Source: Aeromonas rivipollensis (GTDB taxonomy: Bacteria; Pseudomonadota; Gammaproteobacteria; Enterobacterales; Aeromonadaceae). Taken from it: 64,000 bases of DNA. Position 1 is the stretch's first letter. The number at the start of each line of letters is the position of its first letter. Made by a program: the position numbers and the translations under genes. A model generated the notes under the pieces. It was not told the origin of the DNA. It saw only the letters and a list, made by a program, of their open reading frames with translations, and ran no database searches. Where the stretch lies: positions 3,682,501 to 3,746,500 of the forward strand of contig NZ_CP149130.1 in assembly GCF_037811135.1 (NCBI RefSeq), written 5' to 3'. Shown piece after piece: positions 1 through 8,736 of the stretch.

Positions 1-70
1 TGCAAAGCTCCTTTCCGATGGCTGTAGTTGCACATCAGGCCCGCAAGGGGCCCGATGAAGAGAGAGAAGG
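1..70. other. Window edge, nothing assignable
   Basis: No reading frame here can be assigned to a family. There is a short GGCCC/GGGCC hairpin at 38-52 with no T tract, so I do not call it a terminator. Any gene entering from the left is too short to identify. Confidence 0.3.
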
Positions 71-712
71 CTAACGCACGCTGCGCAGCAGGAAATCCGG
101 CTGGCCACAGGAGCGACGCTCCCGCTTTTGCATCTCGTTCGAGCAGGGGACGGCATCAGTCCCTTCCTTGTTGATGCAGACGTAGACCTCCCGCAGGAAA
201 CGCCCGCCATCGGCGCAGGCCACAGTGATGTTGTCGGGAGCCAGCCAGTCGTTGGCACCGGCCAGATCCGCCTTGAGCTGGAAGCTGCTCTTGCGCAGCG
301 GCTCGACCGGGGATTGATAAGCCGCCGGGATCCGCACCTTCTGGCGCAGATCGCTGGCCAGTTGATGGAATGCCTGCTGACTCAGGCCGGAGCAGGTGCC
401 GTGTTTCTCCCACTCATGACCATAGAGAAAACGGCTGGGATAGAGCCCGGCAAAATCCTGCTCCATGGCGGGATCCAGTCGCTCGCGGGTACAGTTGCCG
501 GGGTAGCCACGCTGGTATTGGGGCCAGAGCCCGTGCAGCACGAATCCCAACTGCCGGCTGCACTGCTCTCTATCGGCTGGCTTGATGGCGCAGTGCTCCG
601 GTGACCAGGAGAGCGCCATGGCGTAGTAGTCAAACTCACCGGGCAGTCCCTTGGCCTGCGCGGCCTGGGCACACAGCAAGAAAGCCGCAAGGAGCAGCAT
701 CATCTTCTTCAT
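71..712 (-). CDS. Periplasmic ribonuclease T2 family (RNase I-like)
   Basis: Broad-specificity endoribonuclease of the RNase T2/RNase I family, which cleaves RNA through 2',3'-cyclic phosphate intermediates, expected in the periplasm. It has 213 residues. A Sec signal peptide covers about residues 1-20 (cleavage after AQA). Both family signatures are present: HGLWPQ with His60, and HEWEKHGTC with His99, Glu100, Lys103 and His104, so the catalytic set is complete. Several cysteines could form disulphides. I start at the ATG at 712, which opens the signal peptide and has GGAG nine bases upstream; an earlier in-frame start at 808 would bury the signal. It is transcribed away from the next gene and appears monocistronic here. 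Confidence 0.93.
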   Translation of the reverse strand: MKKMMLLLAAFLLCAQAAQAKGLPGEFDYYAMALSWSPEHCAIKPADREQCSRQLGFVLHGLWPQYQRGYPGNCTRERLDPAMEQDFAGLYPSRFLYGHEWEKHGTCSGLSQQAFHQLASDLRQKVRIPAAYQSPVEPLRKSSFQLKADLAGANDWLAPDNITVACADGGRFLREVYVCINKEGTDAVPCSNEMQKRERRSCGQPDFLLRSVR

Positions 713-945
713 GTCATCGTCTCCGTCATCGCAATCAGGCCCCCTTCTGATAAGGAACACGGCCTGTGGTCTGCCCCCATGCTCCCATACAAGGGAGTCA
801 AAGAACAACCATGTGAAATGCCCTTACCAAGAGTGGGTCAGACCAGTAAAGGGTTCCCCCACCCGGATCAGAGGCGTAAGCTGACTCTCCGGCGAGCCTC
901 TGCGCCCCGCCATTTTCCCCGATTTCATCAGCAACAGGACATGAC
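713..945. other. Divergent intergenic region
   Basis: This region separates the RNase T2 gene (minus) from the carbonic-anhydrase-like gene (plus), so it must hold both promoters. I see no clear -35/-10 pair or operator. Confidence 0.35.
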
Positions 946-1506
946 ATGATCCGCAAGAATCCCTCCGGTCACCTACCCGTCATCCACGAGTCCGCCTACA
1001 TCGACAAGACCGCCATCATCTGCGGCAAGGTGATCATCAAGGAGAATGTGTTTGTCGGCCCCTACGCCGTGATCCGTGCCGACGAGGTGGATGAGAGCGG
1101 CGACATGGAGCCCATCGTCATCGGTGCCAACTCCAACATTCAGGACGGCGTGGTGATCCACTCCAAGTCCGGCGCCGCCGTCACCATAGGCGAATACAGC
1201 TCCATCGCCCACCGCAGCATAGTGCACGGGCCCTGCGAAGTGGGTAACCGGGTCTTCATCGGCTTCAATAGCGTGCTGTTCAACTGCCACATAGGCGAAG
1301 GATCCGTGGTGCGTCACAACTCGGTGATCGACGGCTGCGATCTGCCTCCCGGCTTCTATGTGCCCTCCACCACCCGCATCAACCAGCAGAGCGATCTGGC
1401 CCAGATCCCCCGCGTCACCGTGGATGCCACCGAGTTCTCCGAAGACGTGGCCCACACCAACATCGATCTGGTCAAGGGCTACAAGGCGCTCTCCAACGAG
1501 TTCTGA
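946..1506 (+). CDS. Gamma-class carbonic anhydrase-like hexapeptide-repeat protein
   Basis: Left-handed beta-helix (hexapeptide repeat) protein of 186 residues, of the gamma carbonic anhydrase (Cam/CamH) type that hydrates CO2 at a metal site between trimer subunits. His72, His89 and His94 sit in VVIHSK and SIAHRSIVHGP, matching the three metal ligands, with the five-residue spacing of the last pair seen in Methanosarcina Cam. IRADE at 44-48 resembles the active-site strand of Cam. Isoleucine-patch repeats run through about residues 25-150. No signal peptide, so cytoplasmic. AGGA lies seven bases before the ATG. Enzymatic activity is inferred from the ligands; some homologues are inactive or acyltransferases. 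A strong hairpin follows the stop. Confidence 0.82.
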   Translation: MIRKNPSGHLPVIHESAYIDKTAIICGKVIIKENVFVGPYAVIRADEVDESGDMEPIVIGANSNIQDGVVIHSKSGAAVTIGEYSSIAHRSIVHGPCEVGNRVFIGFNSVLFNCHIGEGSVVRHNSVIDGCDLPPGFYVPSTTRINQQSDLAQIPRVTVDATEFSEDVAHTNIDLVKGYKALSNEF

Positions 1507-1526
1507 GTTCGCCTTGCGCCATCGAA

Positions 1527-1553
1527 AAAGCCGCCCGAGGGCGGCTTTCTCAT
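1527..1553. terminator. Bidirectional intrinsic terminator
   Basis: Nine-base stem AAAGCCGCC/GGCGGCTTT with a CGAG loop and T-rich flank on both strands. It lies between the convergent carbonic-anhydrase-like and PhoX-like genes and can end both. Confidence 0.85.
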
Positions 1554-1589
1554 TTCTGACATTATCTCTGCTTATATAAGCCTGCCGAC

Positions 1590-3485
1590 TCAGGCCCCTA
1601 TGATGCCGCCATCGTCCCGGGTGATGCGCAGCACGGCGGAGCGGGGAATGCTGGTGCCGCCGTCCGGGAAGTGGGAGGGGGCCAGCTCTTCACCGGGGTG
1701 CTGCACCCCGACGAACAGGGTGCGCCAGTCCGGGCTGAAGGTGAGGCCCGTGATCTCGCAGGCAATGGGTCCGGTCAGGAAGCGGCGCACCTCGCCGCTC
1801 GCCGGATCCGCACACAGCATCTGGTTGTTGCCCATGCCGGCAAACTGCTTCTCGTTGGAGTAGTCGCCGTCGGTCTGGATCCAGAGTCGCCCCGCCTCGT
1901 CGAAACCGATGCCGTCCGGGCTGTTGAACATGTTGTCCGGGTGGATGTTGGCGCTGCCCGCCATCAGCCCCTCTTTATGAACGCCGGGGTTGCCCGCCAG
2001 CAGGAAGAGATCCCACTCGAAGCTGTCGCTGCCGTGATCGCCAGCGGCCGGGCGCCAGCGGATGATCTGACCATAGGGGTTCTCGGCCCTGGGGTTGGCA
2101 CCATCGAGGGGCTGGTTCTCCTTGAGGCCGCGGTTCTTGTTGTTGGTCAGGGTGCAGTAGGCCTCGGCCCTGTGGGGATGCACAGCCACCCATTCGGGCC
2201 TGTCCATGGTGGTGGCGCCGAGCCGGGTCGCGGCCTCCCGGGCGAAGATGAGCACCTCCCCCTGATCGGCGAAGCCGTTCTCCCGGGTCAAACCGTTCTG
2301 GCCGTGCACCAGGGGCAGCCACTGGCCTGTGCCCTTGAGCTCCCCCTCCCTGGCCTCGAAGCGAGCCACATAGAGGGTGCCCTCGTCCAGCAGATCCCGG
2401 TTGGCGGGGTCATTGCCCGGCGCGACCTTGTTCTTCGAGACGAAGCGATAGATGTGCTCGCCCCGTTCGTCATCGCCGAGGTAGACCACGGCGCGGCCAT
2501 CCTTGTTGACGGTAAAGGCCGCGTTCTCGTGCTTGAAGCGGCCAAGGGCGGTGCGCTTCTTCGGGGTGGAGGCGGGATCCTGCGGATCTATCTCCACCAC
2601 CCAGCCGAAGCGGTTCGGCTCCTGGGGGTGCTTAGCGAGATCGAAGCGCTCGTCGAACCTGTGCCAGCCAAAGCCTGCATCCTCGGCGGCCAGGCCGTAG
2701 CGGGCGGCGCGCTTGTCCAGCACCGGCTTGCTGGCACTACCGAAGTAGCCGTTGAAGTTCTCCTCGCAGGTGAGGTAGGTGCCCCAGGGGGTCTGGCCGT
2801 TTGAGCAGTTGTTGAAGGTGCCGAGGGCGGCGCGCCCCTCGGGGTCGGCCTGGGTCTTGAGCAGGGCGTGGCCCGCCGCCGGGCCGCTCAGTGTCATGGG
2901 GGTGGTGGCAGTGATGCGGCGGTTGAGGGCCCCCTTGGGGTTGGCCTGCCACTTGCCATCGATGCGCGCCAGCTCCACCAGGGAGACCCCGTGGGCCGCC
3001 TGGGCCTTGGCGACGGCCTCGGCACTGAGTGCCTTGCCGCCATCCGCAAACAGGTATTCGTAGTTGGTGTATTCGTTGTTGACGGCGAGCAGGGCGCGAT
3101 CCGGCCCCAGGGGGAAGAAGCTCATGCCGTCGTTGTTGTCGCCGAACTGGCGGGCCTGGGCCTTGGCGTCATTGCTCTGGGCAAAGGCGGGGGCATCGGC
3201 GAACAGGGCATCCCCCCAGGCGATCAGCACCTCGGCCTTGTAACCTGGCGGCACCACTATGGTGTCGGCCACAGAGGCGGGCACGGCCTGGAAGCCGAGC
3301 AGCGGCTGGGTGGCGGCGGCCACGGCGCGGGCCACCGGGCTCGCGGCGAAGAAGGCCACCATGCTGGCGGCGCCGACCCCCTTCAAGAAACCCCGGCGGC
3401 TGAGGCCGGCCTCGATCAGGCGGTTGAACTCCGGCTCCTGCTCGCGGGGGTGGTTGGCACTGTCTCTCTCGTCAAAACGGCTCAT
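1590..3485 (-). CDS. PhoX family alkaline phosphatase (DUF839), Tat-exported
   Basis: Protein of 631 residues of the PhoX/DUF839 family, calcium- and iron-dependent periplasmic phosphomonoesterases acting on organic phosphate. The N-terminus has a twin-arginine motif, LSRRGFLKG, followed by a hydrophobic stretch ending AVAAA, so export is by Tat in folded form. The family sequence TYLTCEENFNGYFG and a C-terminal GLTFSPDWRTLFVGVQHPGE segment are visible. I choose the ATG at 3485, preceded by AAGGA, over a GTG at 3524 without a ribosome binding site. A weak PhoB-box-like sequence lies about 70 bases upstream (3558-3575), which would fit phosphate control. The reaction in this organism is inferred from the family. 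Confidence 0.88.
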   Translation of the reverse strand: MSRFDERDSANHPREQEPEFNRLIEAGLSRRGFLKGVGAASMVAFFAASPVARAVAAATQPLLGFQAVPASVADTIVVPPGYKAEVLIAWGDALFADAPAFAQSNDAKAQARQFGDNNDGMSFFPLGPDRALLAVNNEYTNYEYLFADGGKALSAEAVAKAQAAHGVSLVELARIDGKWQANPKGALNRRITATTPMTLSGPAAGHALLKTQADPEGRAALGTFNNCSNGQTPWGTYLTCEENFNGYFGSASKPVLDKRAARYGLAAEDAGFGWHRFDERFDLAKHPQEPNRFGWVVEIDPQDPASTPKKRTALGRFKHENAAFTVNKDGRAVVYLGDDERGEHIYRFVSKNKVAPGNDPANRDLLDEGTLYVARFEAREGELKGTGQWLPLVHGQNGLTRENGFADQGEVLIFAREAATRLGATTMDRPEWVAVHPHRAEAYCTLTNNKNRGLKENQPLDGANPRAENPYGQIIRWRPAAGDHGSDSFEWDLFLLAGNPGVHKEGLMAGSANIHPDNMFNSPDGIGFDEAGRLWIQTDGDYSNEKQFAGMGNNQMLCADPASGEVRRFLTGPIACEITGLTFSPDWRTLFVGVQHPGEELAPSHFPDGGTSIPRSAVLRITRDDGGIIGA

Positions 3486-3557
3486 CGGCTTTTCCTTGTT
3501 CTCTCTGCTGGCATCATGGCTCACTCACTGCGTCCGGCCACAGCATGGAGGCACTTT

Positions 3558-3575
3558 ATTAAACAACGATGACAA
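3558..3575 (-). promoter_or_regulatory. Weak PhoB-box-like sequence upstream of phoX-like gene
   Basis: On the minus strand, TTGTCAT then four bases then GTTTAAT: one good and one poor half-site at the 11-bp period of a PhoB box. It lies 73 bases before the phosphatase start. The weak second half keeps confidence low. Confidence 0.3.
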
Positions 3576-3620
3576 GTGATGAGATAGCCGTCCGGCCTGG
3601 CATGAAGGGCCGCCATCCAG

Positions 3621-3653
3621 GAAAAGGGGCGGTGGACACCAATCCACCGCCCC
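3621..3653 (-). terminator. Terminator of the SAM hydroxide adenosyltransferase gene
   Basis: Eleven-base perfect stem GGGGCGGTGGA/TCCACCGCCCC (3626-3653), loop CACCAA. On the minus strand it is followed by TTTTCC, placing it downstream of the gene ending at 3686. Confidence 0.75.
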
Positions 3654-3685
3654 GAAAGACGTATCGCCGACAGAAGGGTTGAACC

Positions 3686-4594
3686 CTAGTCGCACTTCTT
3701 CAAGCTGATGTGCCAGTTGGCGCCGGATTGCACCTGGTGCTTGGCGGCGAAGCTGTCCATGTTCAGCGCCACCGAGACCTGCAGCAGGCTGTTGAGGTAG
3801 ACCAGCGGCTGCCCTTCCGGCACATCGCCGAAGCTGCTGACGTAGGGGGCCTTGCCCTCGTATTTCAGCGCATCCCCTTCGCTTATCCTGATGCAGGCGT
3901 TGTCACCCTTGTTGATCCCCGCCCTGGTGAGCAAGGTGTCGTCGATGTTGGTCCAGACGTTGCCGTACTGCACGTCGAGGATCGGGATGGTGCCCTTCAG
4001 GGTGCCATCCTGCTCGGCCACCGCCGGCTGGTAGGGGATGGTCACCACCTCGGCAGGGAGCTTGGGCCCCACCTGCTCGAAGCTGATGGCGCCGGAGGCG
4101 AGCCGGGCACCGGTATAGGCGTAGACATCGCGGCCATGGAAGGTGTAGGACTTCTCGGAGCCCTTGAGGCGGTTGGTCTTCTCGTCGATCTGGCGCAGGG
4201 TGTCGATGCCGAAGTGCTCCGCCACCAGGGTCAGGGTGCCGTTGTCCGGGCTGACGATGTAGTGGCCGCTCTTGGTCTTGAGTACCACCGACTTGCGATC
4301 CGTGCCGACACCGGGATCCACCACGCTCACGAAGACGGTGCCCTCGGGCCAGTACTGCAGGGTCTGATAGAGGCGGTAGGAGGCCTCCCAGATGTTGTAG
4401 GCCGGGATCTCGTGGGTCAGATCATAGAGCGGCAGGGTGCGGTCCACCCCGAAGGCGACCCCCTTCATGGCGGAGACGGCGCCATCCTTGAGGCCGAAAT
4501 CGGTCTGGAACACCAGGGCCTCGTTGGCCAGGGCACTCGCCCCGACCAGGGAGAGGGCGAGCACGAGGGCGCGGGGGACGATGCGAATATCCAT
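3686..4594 (-). CDS. Exported SAM hydroxide adenosyltransferase family (DUF62)
   Basis: Protein of 302 residues in the SAM hydroxide adenosyltransferase/fluorinase-chlorinase fold family (DUF62), whose characterised members hydrolyse S-adenosylmethionine to adenosine and methionine. The Asp-Arg-His triad is present: Asp93 and Arg100 in DPGVGTDR and His153 in HGRD, with spacing like the archaeal enzyme; QTDFGLKDG near residue 30 is the first substrate loop. Residues 1-23 form a clear Sec signal peptide ending in ALA, predicting a periplasmic location, which is odd for a SAM enzyme. AAGGAG precedes the ATG. It has its own terminator and stands alone. The fold is well supported; the real substrate outside the cytoplasm is unknown. 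Confidence 0.85.
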   Translation of the reverse strand: MDIRIVPRALVLALSLVGASALANEALVFQTDFGLKDGAVSAMKGVAFGVDRTLPLYDLTHEIPAYNIWEASYRLYQTLQYWPEGTVFVSVVDPGVGTDRKSVVLKTKSGHYIVSPDNGTLTLVAEHFGIDTLRQIDEKTNRLKGSEKSYTFHGRDVYAYTGARLASGAISFEQVGPKLPAEVVTIPYQPAVAEQDGTLKGTIPILDVQYGNVWTNIDDTLLTRAGINKGDNACIRISEGDALKYEGKAPYVSSFGDVPEGQPLVYLNSLLQVSVALNMDSFAAKHQVQSGANWHISLKKCD

Positions 4595-4744
4595 GTCAGG
4601 GCTCCTTTAAAGACGTTTGGACGTCCAGATTGCCATTGAATGAAATCTTTGCAACCCCATATCCCCGAATGGGGGGCGAAATGACTCGCCAATCCGGCCC
4701 GCGCTGGTGTATCCATGGGACATTCGACGCCAGGAGAGCACCAC

Positions 4745-5206
4745 ATGACAGTAGAGGAACGGGACACCATTTTGCTGAGCCTGGGCAGTACCCGGAGCCG
4801 GGTAGAGATCACCGGTGCGGACGGCACCAGCCAGACATTGTCGCTGGCACTGGGGCTCGATGCCCTGACCCCAGGCCCCTTTCGCCGGGATCCGCCGACG
4901 TCCCTGGAGCTGGAGCAGGCCATCATGGTGGTGGAGGATGTGCTGATGTCCCTCGCGGCCCGGATCCCGCCCCACCCCCTGGTACAGCTGCACAGCCCCG
5001 TGCCCCTGGCCGAGGCCCTCGGCAGCCGGGTGCAGAGCAGGGAGAGCATAGAGCGGCTGTTCGGCCAGCTGGTCGCCATGGTGGAAGGGGATCCCCTGGC
5101 ATCGGCCCAGTTGCCCAGAGATCGCCGCGTTGCCGCCGCCCTGCTGATCCTGCGGGAGTGGATGCACCACCTGGATGCCGGCAGCGTCGCCCTGGTCGAC
5201 GAATAG
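4745..5206 (+). CDS. Conserved hypothetical protein
   Basis: I do not recognise this family. The protein has 153 residues, no signal peptide and no membrane segment. It looks like a compact alpha/beta cytoplasmic protein: a beta-rich start (residues 1-35), an amphipathic helix around LELEQAIMVVEDVLMSL and a C-terminal helical half ending in ILREWMHHLDAGSVALVDE. No catalytic motif or metal ligand cluster is visible. The ATG at 4745 follows AGGAGAG at good spacing; an upstream in-frame ATG at 4715 lacks one. It is divergent from the exported SAM-enzyme gene and convergent with the MFS gene, whose stop lies only nine bases beyond, with no clear terminator between them. Confidence 0.65.
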   Translation: MTVEERDTILLSLGSTRSRVEITGADGTSQTLSLALGLDALTPGPFRRDPPTSLELEQAIMVVEDVLMSLAARIPPHPLVQLHSPVPLAEALGSRVQSRESIERLFGQLVAMVEGDPLASAQLPRDRRVAAALLILREWMHHLDAGSVALVDE

Positions 5207-5215
5207 AGACCCCAG

Positions 5216-6448
5216 TCAGGAGGCGGGCTCGAAGCGCCTGCGTGACAGGGCCCAGGCCAGCCCCAGGCTGGTCAGCGTGCTGCCGACGAAGAGCAGATCC
5301 AGCGCTGCCAGGAGACCGGCGCCATCGCTCACCCAGCCCAGCAGCACGGGCACCCAGTTCGCCACATAGGCGATCACATAGAAGAGGGAGACCAGCCGCG
5401 CATGGCTGGCGGGGGGCGCGATGCGATTGATCAGGGTCGCGCTGCCCACAAAGACGGCCCCCTGGGCGTAACCGGCCACCAGCAGCCCGAGCCCCGCCAG
5501 CCAGCCCGGCAAACCGTGCACGGCACCGGCAAACAGCAGCACGCAGAGCGCCAGGGCCAGACAGCCGCTTTGCAGGGTGTGGCGGGCGTCGAGGCGACGC
5601 GCCCACAGCTGGCAGAGCCCCGAGAACACCAGATAGGCCGCGATGAGATAGCCAAACAGCCCCAGATCCCTCATCCCCAGCAACTGGCTCACCACCTTGG
5701 GACCCATTGCCAGCAGGCTGGCCGCCACCGCCCAGGCGGTGAAGAGCGCCAGGGCGCAAAGGAAGAACCCGGCCCCCGTGGCCCTGAGCCCCTCCCCCAG
5801 GGAGCCCCCGCCCTGCCCGCTCGCGATGGGCGCCGCCATCCTGGCGCCCCTGGGCCAGCTCAGCACCAGCCCCGCGATGGCGCAGCTCGCCATCCCCAGG
5901 ATCAGCAGAAAGGGCAAGGTGGTCGGGTAAAGATCCAGTTGCAGCGCCAGGCCGCTGAACACGGGCCCCAGCGCCAACCCGGCGGTGAAGGAGAGGGTGG
6001 CGCTCAGGGCCGCCCGCCTGCCGCCATCCTTGGGGCCAAAGCGCAGCAACGCCACATTGGCGGCGCCGGTCAGGGCTCCAGTGCCAATCCCGGCCAGGAC
6101 CCGCGCCAGCAGCAGGGACCAGAAGCTGTCCGCCAGGGAGAAGAGCAGGGCGCCCCCCGCTACCGCCAGCAGGGCGGGCAGGATCAGGGTGCGCAGATCC
6201 GCCACCCTTCCCGCCAGGTTGCCCACCCCGAACAGGGCGATCAGCACGCCCCCTGCATAGCCGCCATAGATGAGGCTGAGGCCGAGATCGCTCAGGGCCA
6301 GCGCCGCCTGGTAATGGGGATAAAGCGGGGTGGGCACGCTGCTGTTGAGCAGGGCCGACATCAGGGCCAGGGACAAAAACCAGAGCAGGCAGGGGCGAAC
6401 ATCGACCTCGCTGCCGTGGGCAGGCGTTAGGGTGCAGGGGGATGACAT
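5216..6448 (-). CDS. MFS transporter, drug/sugar exporter type
   Basis: Major facilitator superfamily permease of 410 residues with about twelve hydrophobic segments. After a short cytoplasmic N-terminus the first helix begins at [19 protein letters not shown]. The loop after TM2 carries [14 protein letters not shown], a degenerate form of the MFS motif A. The substrate cannot be read from sequence; charged residues in the helices are few. I start at the ATG at 6448, preceded by GGAG at five bases; longer in-frame forms add about 63 non-membrane residues. It is divergent from a LysR gene 237 bases away, the usual arrangement for a regulator and its export target, so induction by a LysR ligand is likely. 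Confidence 0.85.
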   Translation of the reverse strand: MSSPCTLTPAHGSEVDVRPCLLWFLSLALMSALLNSSVPTPLYPHYQAALALSDLGLSLIYGGYAGGVLIALFGVGNLAGRVADLRTLILPALLAVAGGALLFSLADSFWSLLLARVLAGIGTGALTGAANVALLRFGPKDGGRRAALSATLSFTAGLALGPVFSGLALQLDLYPTTLPFLLILGMASCAIAGLVLSWPRGARMAAPIASGQGGGSLGEGLRATGAGFFLCALALFTAWAVAASLLAMGPKVVSQLLGMRDLGLFGYLIAAYLVFSGLCQLWARRLDARHTLQSGCLALALCVLLFAGAVHGLPGWLAGLGLLVAGYAQGAVFVGSATLINRIAPPASHARLVSLFYVIAYVANWVPVLLGWVSDGAGLLAALDLLFVGSTLTSLGLAWALSRRRFEPAS

Positions 6449-6685
6449 CAAGACTCCAGTCACAGACAGAGGAAGCGCTATCGGGAGCGTCATCATAGCG
6501 ATCCCGTCCACCCCGGGCTGCGGCAGTTCTGCATCACGACGATTCAAACTTGCATCACCCTGGCGGTTGCCCCCCATCCCTGGATGGCCCCGGAGAGCGA
6601 GAGGGTCGCCCCCTTGTGCTGCCGCCCCCTCTCGCATCTAATACTCAGGCGCCAATCGGGCGTCCTGCTTGAGCGAGGAGCAAGC

Positions 6686-7603
6686 ATGATCAACTGGGAT
6701 GACGCCCGCTTCTTTCTGGCCCTGGCACGGCGGGGCAGCCTGCGCCGGGCTGGCCTCGAACTCGGGGTCGATCAGGCCACCGTCGGGCGGCGAGTCGGCC
6801 TGTTCGAGCAGCAGCTGGGGGCCAAGCTGTTTATCCGCACCCCCAGGCACTATCGGCTCAGCCCACTGGGGGAGACGCTCTTGCCCCAGGCACAGGCCAT
6901 GGAGCAGGCGGCCCTGGCCATGGATCGCGCGGCCAGCCTGGGGGAGCTGGAGGGAGAGATCTGCATCGCCACCACGGACACCCTGGCCCAGGGCTTCGTG
7001 CTGCCGGCCTTCAGCCTGCTGCGCCAGCGCCACCCCGGCATCCGCCTCAAGCTGCTGACCGCCGTCAGCGTGAGCGACATCCCCAATCAGGAGGCGGACC
7101 TCGCCATTCGCAGCCTGCGCCCCGAGCAGGGAGATCTGGTGGTCAAACGGCTCGCCACCATCAAGATGGGGCTCTACGCCTCCCCCGACTACCTGGCCCG
7201 CCGTGGCACGCCCCGCTCGGGCCAGGCGCTGCAACAGCACGACCTGCTGCTCTTTCCCAGGGAACTGGTGGCCCGCCACTGGCTGAGCCTGTGCGGCGAG
7301 CCTCTCAATGAACCCAATGTGGTGCTGCAGAGCAACGCCCAGCTGGTGCTGATGGGAGCCGCCCGCCAGGGGCTCGGCATCGCCCTGCTCTCCACCTTCC
7401 TCGCCGAGGAGGACCCTGGCCTGGTACGCCTGCTGCCTGACCAGCATGACCCCATCGACATCTGGATGGTGCTGCACCCGGATGTGCAGAAGACGGGGCG
7501 GATGCGTGCCCTGGTGGGGGCCCTGGAGGAGGTGTTCCAGCGCCACCGGGAGACCCGGTCCCCCTCAATCCCCGCCACGATCAACCAAACGCACACTGAT
7601 TGA
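6686..7603 (+). CDS. LysR family transcriptional regulator
   Basis: LysR-type regulator of 305 residues: an N-terminal winged helix-turn-helix (about 1-60) and a substrate-binding-like effector domain (about 90-295). The recognition region reads [20 protein letters not shown], standard for the family, with the usual [15 protein letters not shown] wing. The start at 6686 has GAGGAG upstream. It faces the MFS exporter gene across 237 bases and probably controls it and itself. The effector is unknown; the domain order and length are normal for the family. Confidence 0.9.
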   Translation: MINWDDARFFLALARRGSLRRAGLELGVDQATVGRRVGLFEQQLGAKLFIRTPRHYRLSPLGETLLPQAQAMEQAALAMDRAASLGELEGEICIATTDTLAQGFVLPAFSLLRQRHPGIRLKLLTAVSVSDIPNQEADLAIRSLRPEQGDLVVKRLATIKMGLYASPDYLARRGTPRSGQALQQHDLLLFPRELVARHWLSLCGEPLNEPNVVLQSNAQLVLMGAARQGLGIALLSTFLAEEDPGLVRLLPDQHDPIDIWMVLHPDVQKTGRMRALVGALEEVFQRHRETRSPSIPATINQTHTD

Positions 7604-7693
7604 GCGGTTATGCCCCCCATACGGGGCACTTTCTTCGCAGCGAACCATGTTAGAGTCCGCCGTTGTTTTTTTCCTTAAATAACGGGGCCTTAC

Positions 7694-8365
7694 ATGAAGA
7701 AGTTTGTTGTTTCATCCAGCGTCATCCTGATGGCGGTATTGTTGACCGCTTGTGCGAGCGAGTCGTCGCGCTCCCTGGAGGTGCCCAAGGTCACCTCCTA
7801 TCAGAGCCACTATCAGGGCACACGCAGCCCCATCGCCGTCGGCAAGTTTGACAACCGCTCCAGCTACATGCGTGGCATCTTCTCCGACGGCGTGGACCGG
7901 TTGGGCAGCCAGGCGAAAACCGTGCTGATCACCCATCTGCAGCAGACTGGCCGCTTCAGCGTGCTGGATCGCGACAACATGGAAGAGATCAAGGCGGAGG
8001 CCGGGATCAAGCAGCAGGCCCAGCAGCTCAAGGGCGCCGACTATGTGGTCACTGGCGACGTCACCGAGTTTGGCCGCAAGGAAGTCGGTGATCATCAGCT
8101 GTTTGGCATCCTGGGTCGCGGCAAGTCCCAGATCGCCTATGCCAAGGTCAACCTGAACATCGTCAACGTCACCACCTCGGAAGTGGTCTTCTCTTCCCAG
8201 GGCGCCGGGGAGTACGAACTCTCCAACCGCGAGATCGTCGGCTTCGGCGGTACCGCCAGCTATGACTCCACCCTGAACGGCAAGGTGCTGGATCTCGCCA
8301 TCCGCGAGGCCGTCAACAACCTGGTGAACGGCATCGAGACCGGCGCCTGGCGCCCGGCCCAGTGA
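7694..8365 (+). CDS. CsgG/HfaB-family outer membrane lipoprotein
   Basis: Lipoprotein of 223 residues related to CsgG, the curli secretion channel. The signal peptide ends in the lipobox LTAC, with acylated Cys20. The mature part carries the CsgG-like core: IAVGKFDNRS, an ALLRQ-like helix region (VLITHLQQTGRFSVLDRDNM) and GADYVVTGDVTEFGRKE. It is the first of three lipoprotein genes; the second starts 11 bases later and the third overlaps it, so they form an operon and probably one envelope complex. No curlin (CsgA/B), CsgE or CsgF is nearby, so a curli role is unlikely. The same trio (CsgG-like, DUF4810, DUF799) recurs in other Gram-negatives; its function is not established. Confidence 0.88.
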   Translation: MKKFVVSSSVILMAVLLTACASESSRSLEVPKVTSYQSHYQGTRSPIAVGKFDNRSSYMRGIFSDGVDRLGSQAKTVLITHLQQTGRFSVLDRDNMEEIKAEAGIKQQAQQLKGADYVVTGDVTEFGRKEVGDHQLFGILGRGKSQIAYAKVNLNIVNVTTSEVVFSSQGAGEYELSNREIVGFGGTASYDSTLNGKVLDLAIREAVNNLVNGIETGAWRPAQ

Positions 8366-8376
8366 GGAGGGACAAG

Positions 8377-8736
8377 ATGAACATTTTCCGTCCTTTCCTG
8401 CTGCTGGCCAGCGGCCTGCTGCTGAGTGCCTGTGCCCAGACGCCAAAGACGCTCTACAACTGGGATCAATACCAGGGGGTGGTTTACCAGCACATGCAGG
8501 GTGACGACACCGGGGTACAAGCCCAGATCGATGCGCTGGAGAAAAACCAGCAAGAGGCCAGCGCCAAGGGCCAGGCGGTGCCGCCCGGCTTCCATGCTCA
8601 CCTCGGCATGCTCTATGCCCAGCTCGGCAGGGATGCGCAGACCCGCGAGCAGTTCGAAACCGAGAAGCGCCTCTTCCCCGAGTCGGCCCCCTTCATGAAC
8701 TTCCTGATGTCCAACAAGAAGGGAGAGACCCAATGA
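8377..8736 (+). CDS. DUF4810 family lipoprotein
   Basis: Lipoprotein of 119 residues; the signal peptide ends LLLSAC with acylated Cys19. The mature part starts with KTLYNWDQYQGVVYQHMQG, typical of DUF4810, followed by an alpha-helical TPR-like pair (LGMLYAQLGRDAQTREQFETEK). GGAGG lies just before the ATG at 8377, and the stop overlaps the next start (ATGA). It is the middle gene of the CsgG-like/DUF4810/DUF799 operon, suggesting a small structural partner of the other two lipoproteins in the outer membrane. No enzymatic motif. Confidence 0.87.
   Translation: MNIFRPFLLLASGLLLSACAQTPKTLYNWDQYQGVVYQHMQGDDTGVQAQIDALEKNQQEASAKGQAVPPGFHAHLGMLYAQLGRDAQTREQFETEKRLFPESAPFMNFLMSNKKGETQ

Noticed and set aside
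38..52. Terminator at the left edge
   Set aside because: A five-base stem without a T tract is too weak.
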